This document shows, in pieces, positions 12,086 to 22,598 of a DNA stretch of 64,000 bases; the stretch's first letter is position 1, and each line of letters opens with the position of its first letter. Made by a program: the position numbers and the translations under genes. The notes under the pieces are model-generated. The model did not search any database. It was not told the origin of the DNA and saw only the letters and a program-made list of their open reading frames with translations. Origin of the DNA: Ceratopteris richardii (taxonomy: Eukaryota; Streptophyta; Polypodiopsida; Polypodiales; Pteridaceae); assembly GCA_020310875.1 (NCBI GenBank), contig CM035408.1, positions 145,058,407 through 145,122,406 on the forward strand, given 5' to 3'.

Positions 12086-12426
12086 GGCCAGTGACTAAAA
12101 TACCTTGATGCAGAAAATTGACTGTATCTCAAAAAGTTGAACAGAACTGCCTAGACGAGTTCTGCTAGACCTGTAGCAAACTTTGAGACGCTTAAACTGG
12201 TGAATACAAACTGGTATATACCTTTGGCACAAAAAGACGAAATAGCCTGCACAAGCGCTACAATAGTGCGTTCGAAGGTTGAAACGAGCTCAGATCACGA
12301 TTTCGGCACCACACAGCACGGCTGTTTTGATCTCTGAAACACCCTGAGTATGCTCACCAAATCTCGTGCGAATCTGAGACTGCAAACGGAGGAGTGTCGA
12401 CGGCGCCCTAGATGAAGCGACGACCT
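12086..12426 (-). other. CopA 5' leader
   Basis: Non-coding leader between primer site and gag start on the minus strand. No further structure recognised. Confidence 0.6.
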
Positions 12427-12438
12427 GCTCTGATACCA
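12427..12438 (-). other. CopA primer-binding site (tRNA-iMet)
   Basis: The minus strand reads TGGTATCAGAGC, the standard complement of the initiator tRNA-Met 3' end, two bases from the 5' LTR. Confidence 0.95.
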
Positions 12439-12440
12439 AT

Positions 12441-12673
12441 TGTTGGAGATAGATGTCTGCGGAAGCACGCGAACAACACAAGGAAGAAGAAGAAGCTTGG
12501 AGCACAAACACACAATAGTGAATTTTTATTACTAGAGAATGTACAAAGATAAGTAGCCCATTAGGGCAATAGGCATATATACAAGCCGAGGGAAAGAAAC
12601 CTCCTAAAGAGGGAAAAAAGTGCCCCGACGGTCCTAGTGTGTTCACACACATCACTACCTAAATATATCAACA
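12441..12673 (-). repeat. CopA 5' LTR
   Basis: 233 bp, paired with 7518-7750 and followed by the second ATGAC target copy (12674-12678). Confidence 0.95.
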
Positions 12674-12724
12674 ATGACTTGAAAAATTTTAAATTAAACT
12701 AGAGAAGTATACCTTTCCAGTGAG
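12674..12724. repeat. CopA target copy, end of the CopC'-type LTR, and a short gypsy-like spacer
   Basis: 12674-12678 is ATGAC. 12679-12693 completes the CopC' LTR (compare the reverse complement of 25570-25585). 12694-12724 resembles the sequence flanking the LTR at 58086 (shared 'gtata' and 'ctag.ttaa'), suggesting the same gypsy target family at both places. Confidence 0.45.
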
Positions 12725-13256
12725 TGTTGAAACACTAGATTTAGAGCTCTATAGAGAGAGAAGCAGTCTCTACAAGTTGGTTAAATATGAGGAAGAAGGA
12801 GTAGAGAATAGAAATGGCACCAAGCAATGATCAAACGTATATGTATTGCTTCAAATCACCAGTCTCCTTAAAGTAAAAATGTTGTGGATATTTTATATAT
12901 AGTCTTGAGGATATGGCCACACCTTTTCTCCATGAATTTGAATTCAAAATTAGGCAGGTTTTTTAGTTTAGATTGATTGGAATCTTTCCTTACAATCTAG
13001 GAAAAGAGAAAGTTTAAATCAATTATACTTTTTGATTGATTGATTGAGAATCAATCCCAAAAACTTCTACCTCATGGATTTTAGGCCTTTTAATCTTCAT
13101 TTTTACAAAGGTAAATACCTCGAACCTTACAAGAAATGATACAAATAAAATATGTGCACATAAGTGCTATTCTTCAAGGCATTTATATGGAACCATCCAA
13201 ATGATAAATTTGATGAAGAACATATCCTCCTCAAGCATAATGAAACCTTTCCAACA
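12725..13256 (-). repeat. CopJ 3' LTR
   Basis: On the minus strand it begins TGTTGGAAAGG and ends TTTCAACA, giving TGTTG/CAACA inverted ends. A polypurine tract and a copia C-terminus lie directly upstream. A truncated copy in the same orientation is at 58086-58413. It contains the tandem GATT block near 13035. Confidence 0.82.
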
Positions 13257-13270
13257 GCTCCCCCTCAAGC
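13257..13270 (-). other. CopJ polypurine tract
   Basis: The minus strand reads GCTTGAGGGGGAGC, nearly the same as the tract of CopE at 43443-43456, so the two elements belong to related copia groups. Confidence 0.85.
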
Positions 13271-13286
13271 TAAAGTATGATTGTCT

Positions 13287-13380
13287 TCATTCTCTAATAG
13301 GTTGAATACCTACCATAACTTTGAATCTACAAAGCTTTATCCCATCAAGTGCCTTTGTCATCGTGTCTGCTATTTGCTTG
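13287..13380 (-). pseudogene. CopJ pol C-terminus fragment
   Basis: The minus strand encodes KQIADTMTKALDGIKL ... ending at TGA 13287. It lines up with the last about 30 residues of the CopE polyprotein (DQLADIMTKSLDG). It is cut off upstream by the CopB LTR. 13376-13380 (minus strand CAAGC) may be the target duplication matching CAAGT at 48280-48284. Confidence 0.8.
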
Positions 13381-13632
13381 TGAAGTATTTCGATGGCGAT
13401 GCACCACAGTTTGCTCTCCTTCTCGGGAGCTCCATGAAGATATCCTCACAGTAGAAAATCGAGCTCCTAAGGCCGCACATGGTACTCCACACAAAGACTG
13501 CAAAATATGGAGAAAACATAGTACAGAGGGATCATGAAGATAGACTTCTTAGGTCTTACAAATGCGGTCGAACTTAGAGTCTGTGACCAACCAGTTGCCA
13601 TTTTTCCTTTTACATGGACACTAACGGTAAAA
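13381..13632 (-). repeat. CopB 3' LTR (same family as CopG LTR)
   Basis: The reverse complement matches 48285-48581 through shared blocks such as 'agacctaagaagtctatct' and 'gtgtggagtacc', ending AAATACTTCA in both. It is about 45 bp shorter than the CopG copy because of an internal deletion. Confidence 0.85.
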
Positions 13633-13769
13633 ATCTCCAACTAAAGGCCAATATGGCCAAAGTAACTATGGGAGAAAAATAAAGAATACCTGAGTGTAAG
13701 TATACAAACTATACCTCCCACCTGATGGGCATGTTACACGGTATACAAGTGACTATGTAAGATCATGAT
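13633..13769 (-). other. CopB 3' untranslated stretch
   Basis: Between the pol stop and the LTR. Only a weak purine run (minus strand 'gttggagat') marks the place of a polypurine tract. Confidence 0.5.
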
Positions 13770-16700
13770 TCAAGTAACCCCCATGAAGGGACAACAATGT
13801 CGAAAGCTATCCTATGGTAGAGCTTTAGTCAAAGCATCTACAACATTATCTCGAGTGTGAGCCTTCTCAATGTGCTTGGTCTTTGCATGATAGACCAGAT
13901 TCTTAGCCAAAGCAATGTCACTCTGACTATCACTGAGCAAACGAGGTACATGTTGAGGTAAACCCATATCACAAGAAAGACAAGAAAGCCACAATGCTTC
14001 CATACATGCCTCACTTGCTACAACATAATCTGCTTCTGTGGTGGAAACAACTGTACATTCTTGAAGATGAGATCTCCAAGAAATAGCACCTCCAGCAAAA
14101 TGAAAAATGTACCTTGATGTAGACTTACGATTGTCTACACAACCAGCATAGTCAGAATCTGTGTAACCAATAATGGATGCTTTCCCTCTACCTAAGCATA
14201 GACACTTGTCCTTAGTGCCACTCATATATCTTAAAATCATCTTGATTGCTTCCCAATGTTTCTTGCCAGGATTAGACATATATCTACTCACAACTCCCAC
14301 TACATGAATTCCTTTTCCTCATCTGATTTGGGGCAATCATCCTTGCTCAATTTCACATATGTGGGTAAAGATGTACTCAATGCCTTTCCACCTTGCATAT
14401 TGAACCTATGAAGTACTTTGGATATGTACTCACTTTGAGACAAGTATATGCATCTTTTTGCTCCTATCACGAGTAATGCGCATGCCAGGAATATGTTTAG
14501 CATCCCCCAAATCCTTCATGTCAAATGTCTGACTCAACTTCTTTTTGAGAATTGACAAATCATAAGAGGACTTCCCAGAAATCAACATATCATTGACATA
14601 AAGTATTAAGCATATCAAGCTGCCAACTGAGCATCTCTTTGTGTAGAGACAATGATCCTCCTTGCTTCGAGAATAGCCTTTAGACTTCATAAAAGCATCA
14701 AACTTTTGGTGCCATTGTCTAGGGGACTGTTTAAGTCCATACAAGCTCTTCTTAACCTTAAACTAGACTTTCCTTGCCAAGAACTACATAACCCTCTAAT
14801 TGTTCCATATAAATCTCATTTGTAAAATCTCCATGCAAGAAAGTAGTTTTCACATCCATTTGGACTAGCTCTAAGTCCTCCATTGCAACGAATCCAAGCA
14901 ACATGCGGAGGGTAGTCATCTTGACCACTGGAGAGAAGATTTCCTCGAAATCAACACCACGTTGTTGCTTAAACCCATTTGCAACAAGTCGTGCTTTATA
15001 CTTTGGAGAAGCACTATCTGATGTGAATTTCAACTTATATACCCATTTACATGGTAAAGCTTTCATGCCCTTTGGCAAAGGTACTAAATCCCAAGTACCA
15101 TTCTTGTGAATAGAATCCAACTCACTCTTCATGGCACGCTCCCACTTGACATGATCTTGTGTCTGCATAGCCTCTTTGTAGCAAGAAGGCTCACCGACAT
15201 CTGTTAGCATAACAAAATCTAAACCAGGAACATATCTATGAGGTGGATGTGAAACATGTGTAGAACGTCTCAATGGTTGTTGAATAGGAATATGTGCAGA
15301 CTGATCAGAATGGACATTCTCTTGAACATCCCTATGTGCAGCATCTTTGTGCATGCTAACCGGAGGACTAGTACCCTCAAACACCACTCTTCTCACTTCA
15401 ACCTCCTTAATGGGTTGTTTATCATCTTAGACTCATTGAAAATGACATCACTACTTCTGATCACTGACCGTGTTTCAAGATGCCATAAGCGATATCCAAA
15501 TTGTCCTTCTTGACCATATCCAAGAAAAATGCATTTCTTTGACTTATGGTCCAACCTTTGTCTAGTATACGAACATATGATTCACACTCAAAAACTGGAA
15601 GATGATCATAATATGGGGGCTTCCCTGTCCATAACTCTTGTGCCACTCTCAAACCTTTGGCAGTACTAGGTGAAAGGTTAATCACATGAACTGCATACAA
15701 TACTGCTTCTACCCAAAAACCTTATGAGAGGTTTGCCTGATGCAACATAGAGACTACTCTATCTTGAATAGTTCTATTCATCCTCTCAGCTACACCATTC
15801 TGTACTAGGGTATAAGGAGCTATAAACTCTCTACGAATCCCTCTAGACTGACAGAAAAAGCTGAATTCATGTGAGGTATACTCACCCTCGTTATCTGAAC
15901 ATAAAGCCTTAAACTTGGTTCCCTTTTCAGTCTCAACTAAAGCAAGCAATTTTTTGAAAGTAGCGAATATCTCATCCTTTATTTGATAGGATGTACCCAA
16001 ACTTTTCTAGTAGCATCATCTATGAAAGTGACAAAGTAAAGAGAACCACCTAAGGACCTAGTGGGCATAGGACCACACACATGTGTATGAATGAGATCTA
16101 AAGGCTGAATTGAAGAGGCAATGTGCATTCTATTCACATTTCTACTTTGCTTTCCATATTGACAATGCTCACAAAATGAAAAATCAGAGAAAGATAACAC
16201 AGGTAAGTAGCCAGAACGAGAAAGATTTTCCATTCCACTACGAGATATATGGCCTAGATGACCATGCCAAATACAAACCATAGGTTGTTTAGTAACAGCT
16301 AACAAGTGTTCTTTCTGTGATACAAATAAAGGATAAAGTGAGCCAACTTTGCTTCCTTTTGCAATAACCATATTGCCCTTTGATATGCAAAAGGACTGAG
16401 CATACAAGACCACCTTGTAACCAATGTCATCAAGTTGACCAACTGACATCAAACTGTGTGATAAGTGAGGTACATGGCATACATTATGCATAGTAAATTT
16501 TGAACCATAAATGAACTGCACAACCACATCTCCAATCCCCACAACATCACACTGGTAAGAGTCACCAAGTCTCACGATACCAAGAGACTTTGCTGCATAA
16601 TTAGAGAACCATTCTCTGTGTGATGTCACATGGAAAGAAGCACCAGAATCTAGACCCAGGTGTGGGAAAGTGAATCGGCCATAAGAGCCTCAAGTGGCAC

Positions 16701-17045
16701 AGTACTATCAAGTTTCAACACATCAGCATCATCAAAAATAGCATTAATTTCTTCAATATTCACAGTCGAAGTAGATGGTGCAGTTAACTATTTAATATGC
16801 CCATCAACATTTTGTCCTTTACCTTTGGCATTCTTTAATGCATAATAGTCTTTCTTCATGTGTCCTTGCTTATGACAATAATGCCATTCAATATCCCTCT
16901 TCCTTGATTTACTTCTACTCTTATTCCGTTGACCATTTTTTTCCTTGTTCTTGCTCCTTCCACATTGTTGATTCTTTCCTTGGTAAGAATCACGAACATT
17001 ATATGCATCTCCACTCTGAGTGCCAACCATAGATTTTCTACAAGC
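13770..17045 (-). pseudogene. CopB pol (gag end to RNase H), 5'-truncated and broken
   Basis: Minus-strand order: Lys/Arg/Ser-rich gag tail and damaged zinc knuckle (HYCHKQGHMKKDYY, with the first and last Cys lost; about 16890), protease Asp-Ser-Gly region (about 16640, across a frameshift), pre-integrase WHGHLGH (about 16270), integrase core (HTHVCGP, SDNEGEYT, QNGVAERMN; 16090-15770), RT from about 15230, and RNase H (YTDSDYAG about 14160). The RT active site reads YVND instead of YVDD (about 14600), so a catalytic Asp is lost. Frameshifts lie near 15990, 15715, 14750, 14480 and 14300. TAG 13812 interrupts the C-terminus, which otherwise continues to TGA 13770. Gag upstream of 17045 is absent. 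A matching gag with the same LTR family sits at 49788-50332. Confidence 0.9.
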
Positions 17046-17320
17046 TCATTTTTGAGGTTAGATAGTATGAGCTAGTGTAGTTTGTATGAGTTAGTGAGAG
17101 CTTGAGCTTGTAAGAGTGTTCTTGAGTAATAGAATCTATTTTTCAATCTTCCATTGTGTCTTGCTTGTCTCTTGTTTGTGTGTGCATCTCTATGCTTCTC
17201 ACCTTCACTCTCACTACATCTCGCATTCACGGTCTTCATATCACTCCTATCTCTTTCGCGGTTTGACATCAAGGAGGTGGAGCTTCTTAACGTGGTGCTT
17301 ATCATTGTACTAGAGCAACA
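17046..17320 (+). repeat. GypA 5' LTR, truncated at its left end
   Basis: The reverse complement matches 50333-50610 in the GypH 3' LTR. It ends AGAGCAACA followed by a primer site. The left 270 bp or so present in the GypH copy are missing, and the sequence joins CopB pol directly. Confidence 0.85.
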
Positions 17321-17327
17321 CCAAATT

Positions 17328-17345
17328 TGGTGCCGTTGTCGGGGA
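17328..17345 (+). other. GypA primer-binding site
   Basis: TGGTGCCGTTGTCGGGGA, seven bases after the LTR. It is close to the tRNA-Asp-type site TGGCGCCGTTGCCGGGGA known from many plant gypsy elements. Confidence 0.85.
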
Positions 17346-19230
17346 ACGAGTCTAGGACGAATGCGTGATGGTAAGAGAATATCAAGAAGTGGTGTTGGAA
17401 GATAAAAATATCAGTTTCTGTTGATATTTTGAAGTAGTTTTTTGTGTTTTTCATCTCCTCTGCACTCCCTCTTCACCATCGCATCATCTTCTTCCACTCC
17501 AAAAAATCAAAAATTTCACCATATCCACCTATTCCCCTCATTTGTGCATGCGAGAGAGAGAGGGAGCTTTTGTGCTTGTTTGTGCATGTGTGTTTTTGAG
17601 TTTTCTTGCAGGAACGGTGCTCCAGAGCAATAGGAAAGCTTCCAAAAGGTGAGAAAACCAATTTTCTGTCAGATCTGCTATATGTGTTAGACCATCGTGA
17701 TGGTCTAACAAGTTTGACTTTTTTGGTAAGCATGTATAGCATGGTGTAGGCAATCCTTGCGCACTCACGAATCCACAAATGCATTATGGAAATTTGCATT
17801 TCGATGGGCCATCGCGACGGGCTCATGCCATCATGATTGTGTCACACCATCATGATTGGCTCATGCCATCGCGACATCTCAGCCGGACCATCGTGACGGT
17901 TCACTTGAACCATCATGACAGTCACTGACTATCGCGACAATCCTGTCAACCCCATACCATCACGATTGGCCTATGCCATGGTGACGACTCACTTGCCATG
18001 TGTCAATTCAGACCATCGTGACGATACCATGTATGCCATTGCGACGCTTCAAGTTCGGACCATCGTGATTGGCTCAAGCCATCGTGCCTCGTGACCATTG
18101 TGATGGTTGCGTTGACTGTTGACCATCACGATGTGCTCATGCTATCATGATTGCTCACTAGAAATACCATCATGATGCCTCATTTTTTACCATCATGATG
18201 CCTCGCACCTTCGAACCATCACGACAGTTCAACTAGGCCATCACGACGGTCCCAACCATCGTGATTATCTCAGATCATCACGATTATCTAGCTAGAATGC
18301 CAAATTTAGGGTTTTATATTTTTGGGATACTTTGAGGCTATTTTGAGTGAATTTTTGGGTGATTAAGCTTATTGGAGACCCCTTAGATCATAATTGAAGA
18401 AAAACCTATTTGTCAATTTTTACCCCCGAGGGCCTGAACATCCATAACTTTGCCATTCGAAGTCCATTTTTTTAGCTCTAGGGCTCGTTAGAAAGCTCTA
18501 GGGCTTGTTAGAGTTTTTTTCAAGAAGCACACATTGATATTTAGATAGTATAATTTGAGGTTGACCCATTTGTGGGACTAAGAAGGCAAGGAGGCATTTG
18601 GGAAATTTGGCCAAAGGAAAAAGGAACCCCTAAAGGTGTATATATCAAAGTGCTTGAGCATTGATTTAAGAATTGGTTTAAACATTGGATTTTGATAGGT
18701 CTAGCAAGAGCTATCCAAGGGCAATTTAGGCAAGGTAGGAGAAGGATGCAATGCTTGGGAAGTGCTACTTCTTGGGCAGCAGAGTAATCAAAGAAGCTGA
18801 CTCGAGGTTGGAAGAATACTCAACCCCCTCAGTCAATTATTAGCTTAGGCTAAACGTCTAGCATTGTGGATTAGATTAGGATGATGATAGGAATGCATCT
18901 AGTCCAAGAGACTTAATTCTTCAAGTCCAAGACTAAGATAAAAGTGTGCTATACGAAAAAAACCTAAAGGAAAGAACTTAAGTCTGACGGAACGAGAACT
19001 CAAAAGTAGAACGGAAAGTCGACTCCTGACGTATGCAGTGAGACAAGATAAGAATTTAAAGGAAATAAAAACAAAACAAGCAATTAAGAACAAAGAAACA
19101 TTGACTATCAGAGTGTGTATTGAGTGCTTCAAGAAGTAAATTCATGAACCTTAGATTGGGCAAGCATATAGGTAAGTCAGATTGATGAAGCCTTGGATCA
19201 TCAGAATAAAGTGTAGGAACTACTACACGA
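17346..19230 (+). other. GypA long 5' leader
   Basis: About 1.9 kb between primer site and the first gag-like frame. It has no convincing ORF. It holds the short-motif array at 17690-18290 and a purine-rich stretch before 19231. A long leader is usual in Ogre/Tat-like gypsy elements. Confidence 0.6.
17690..18290 (+). repeat. Array of near-palindromic CCATCGYGAYGG motifs in the GypA leader
   Basis: About 23 copies by eye of a 10-14 bp core such as CCATCGTGATGG, CCATCGCGACGG and CCATCATGATTG, spaced irregularly by about 10-30 bp. The core is close to self-complementary. Variation is mostly C/T and G/A, as in decayed CpG sites. Spacer sequences are not conserved, so this is neither a simple tandem satellite nor a CRISPR array. 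Confidence 0.8.
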
Positions 19231-22200
19231 TTGTGGGCTCAACAATTGAATAGTTACCCTTACGAGTTGGGCTCACATACCAGTGAATCAGAAATGGCTT
19301 TTAGCACAAAAAGGCTAGAAGGAGGGTTAAACATAGCATATTTGGAAAGACTCGAAGGACCCTACAAAACTCATTTAGAATATGTCCAAACCAACCACTT
19401 AGGTGCTCACATCTATGAGGATGGTTTGCGAAGATCAGTGGTGCAATTGCACAACCCTGACCAACGCATTGGATTGGAACGTCCAGTGGTGAAATTTGTG
19501 AAAGACACATACATAGAAAAAGAAGGAACAATGTACATCATAAGTACTCAACCAAATCATACCAATGAGTTCGATATAGTAAGTCCCGATAAGGAAGCAG
19601 GATCCAAAGGAAAAGAACCACTAGGAGACAAACCTAGGACACTTAGAGGGAAATCTATACTGACAAGAGTACTAAACCCGAAATGGATCCCTCAGGACAA
19701 TAGAAGTATAGCATTGTTTCTAAATAAGGAAACTGATGAAGCATTTTGGAGGTACCAAGGGACAACCTAGTGAGGTAGGCTCCATCATGCTTTATGAATT
19801 CAAGGACCTAGATATACCTGGAAAGGTTGTATATCTAGATGATACTTCAGAACGAGTATTTGTGGTGCCGGACCATGCAAGACTTGTCTACACATGGAGA
19901 GGTGAGTTAGTATTCCCCCCATCCCAAGAAAATGTAAACACTTGCCATCAAGGTGCTGTGACATCCTCAGCCCATGGTACTCAAAGAGAAAAACAAAGAG
20001 AAACCAGAAGTACGTTTCACTCATCTCATAGGGAGAGATAGACCAACCATGGACACTGATAGATTGGAAAGGCAAAGGGAACCAAGAATACCAGGTGGTA
20101 GAGATGATTTTCCTCTACATAGAACACATGAACACCCAGGGTACTAAGACCCACTTAATTAGTAAAGTTAATGAAAAACTACTTTGATGGGATAGGAGAT
20201 CCCTATGACCATGTTGCAGAATTTAAGCAAGTGCTACGCGCAGAGCAAATAGAAGACATGTTCATGCAATATAATGTGTTTGGACTGACATTAAAGAATA
20301 CTACTTTAACATGGTTCCACCCATTGCAACAAGGCAATTTAGGGATATTCATCACTTGTTAGAGTCATTCATTACAGAATTCTCTAAAAGTGGAATCAGA
20401 CATGATACTTCTTCGTTGATTCACAGCTTCAAATAGACCCCTCAAGAAATAGTCAAACTTGCAGGATGTAGGTTTAGACAATATGTTGAGATATGTTCGA
20501 TGCAAGATTTACCCTCACAGGCCAAACAAGTGTCATTGTTTTTAGATGGCCTCTTAAGCTCTAAACTATGCTCCTATGTATACTTGAAGGAACCCATAAC
20601 GCTAGAGCAATGTGTAAGAATTTGTATAGACATTGAGGACAACCTAGGAATGATGAGTTGGAACTCTCAAAGGTCTATAAGGACTTAGATTGTTCATCTC
20701 TAGCATCCTCGAAACTTTCTAGCTTGATAGAAGACCTAGCAAAAAAAGTGGCCCAAAAACTAGGAGTTTCTAGCAAGCAGATGCCTAGGTTAACAACAAA
20801 CAAGCATTGTTACACCTGTGGTGGTGATCATATGGCAAATGTGTGTCCCAATGTAACATAACCACAAGCCAACCCTAGTGGCCAATACTATATTATTGAG
20901 AGATGATACATGAATCACACTGCCCAAGACTGCCCATACAACAAACAATTAGTACAATAGAACTACCTGCAAGCATACCCCCAACCAGGGAGATATCAAG
21001 GTCAATACAATGCTCAACCTCATTACTATAGGCCTCCATAGAATTATCCTTATTAGGCTCAATAGAGACCTCAACCTTTTAGCTCAGCAACTACCCCCAC
21101 CAGCAAATGTCATCCTAGTCAAATATGTTGCTGCAGAAGAGAACCTTAATAGGGCTTTAGTGCCTTCTTCACCCCTGATCACTAAAAGTGACCCTAATTC
21201 TAATAGTTTTGACTCTACCCATGTAGATAGTCCACCTGCATATTATACAGAGTTGCTAGATCATACAGAAGCATATCAATATGATAGTCCACCTTTGGAA
21301 CCCAGTTGGGAAGCCGACTATGCTAATGTGATGTATGCCAACCCTAATCTGCGACCCCATTTAAGACAGCAAAGACCACAGGGCCCTAGAGGACCATGCT
21401 TTAGGTGCCAAGGGGATCATTTCATCAAGGATTGCCCCCATCCTCCGATAGCGGGCCAGTCACAATACCATAACATACAAGGCTTTTGTGTCGAGTTTGG
21501 TAAAGAGCATGTCATCAAAGATTGTCCCAAGAACCCTACGAATGCTTCAAAGGTGACACCCATCAACGTGATAGGCATTGTGCATAACTCAGATGGATCC
21601 AACCTGACATACATGCCTATTCAAGCATAACAAGAACCCAAGCGCTCTTACAGAATCAACATCTTAATCCTAAAAAAGTAGCCAAAACTAGTGAAGTTGG
21701 AGATTCTAGTAATAAAAAGGCGAAGTCTTGGAAAGATTCTAGAGAAAGAATTAAGAGAAAGTGGAGTAAAAAGATAACTAAGTTGGAAGGAAGTTTAAAG
21801 GAATCTAGAGCTAGGATTCTAGAATTGACTTCTCAAGAATCTAATCGGGAGAACCTAGCTCAGAGATCGGGATTAATTCTAGCTGAACCCATGCATGAAA
21901 ACCTAGACATGATGTTTTGTGCATATCCGGCGAGATTAAAAGAAGGACCCCAGATAGCTGAAATGAGTAAGAATTATCCAAGAGCAGATTTAGAAATTGA
22001 GAGGAATACATTTTGCATGAAGATGGTAGAATTAGCATAAGCTATGTTCGAAGACTCTCGTTATCTTAATTGGAACACCATGGCAAAACCTAAATTACAC
22101 TTTCAAGGATTACTGGAGAGGTTAGAATATTTGATCAATAGCAACGAGAAGAGGAATCTACAGAAAGACCCTATTATCCCCAAGACACAAGAAAGACATG

Positions 22201-22598
22201 CACCATCCCTGTCTCAAGTGCCAAATACAGAGGTTGAGGACAACTTGTCTTCCATACATAAATATTCACAAAAATTTGTAAGAGAAATCCAAGAAGAGAA
22301 GTGGAGAAGAGAGAAAGAATCCCATCCTCCTATTCAAGAGATAGATGACTTGCAAGAACAATTTCCCCAAGAAATTCCCTCTATTGATGATGATGTAGAG
22401 GAAGAACAACTGAATGAACACACAAATTTTGAATCCAATTCTTTGCATGAATTACCTCAATTCACAGGACCTTGGGAAACCAAGTCTATTAGCATGAAAG
22501 CACCCACGATAATAGTGAGGAATGAAGAATCAGTAATACCTAGAAACACGTAAGTAATCAAGAACACTAAAATACAGTGTCACCCCACTCTAGAGGAG
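19231..22598 (+). pseudogene. GypA gag region (broken)
   Basis: 19231-19770 is an open frame of 179 residues without a family I recognise, probably the gag N-terminus or a separate leader ORF. 20171-20690 has the gag core (DPYDHVAEF ... LTWFHPL, then LFLDGLLSSKL). Zinc knuckles are CYTCGGDHMANVC (about 20810), CFRCQGDHFIKDC (about 21400) and a damaged CVEFGKEHVIKDC (about 21487). 22044-22553 is an acidic linker to protease. Several stops and frame changes separate the pieces. Capsid/nucleocapsid protein of a gypsy element, not functional. Confidence 0.78.

Larger units (their letters stand above)
7518..12673 (-). mobile_element. CopA: full-length Ty1/copia element, decayed
   Basis: 233-bp LTRs (TGTTGGAG ... 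TCAACA) at both ends, a perfect 5-bp target duplication ATGAC, a tRNA-iMet primer site next to the right LTR and a purine tract next to the left one. This shows a complete insertion in minus orientation. The LTRs differ at about 10 of 233 positions by eye. Domain order gag, zinc knuckle, protease, integrase, RT, RNase H is that of Ty1/copia. Coding is interrupted by several stops. Confidence 0.95.

Noticed and set aside
17690..18290. CRISPR-like look of short repeats with variable spacers
   Set aside because: Repeats are only 10-14 bp, diverged and irregularly spaced inside a plant gypsy leader. No cas genes, and the genome is eukaryotic.
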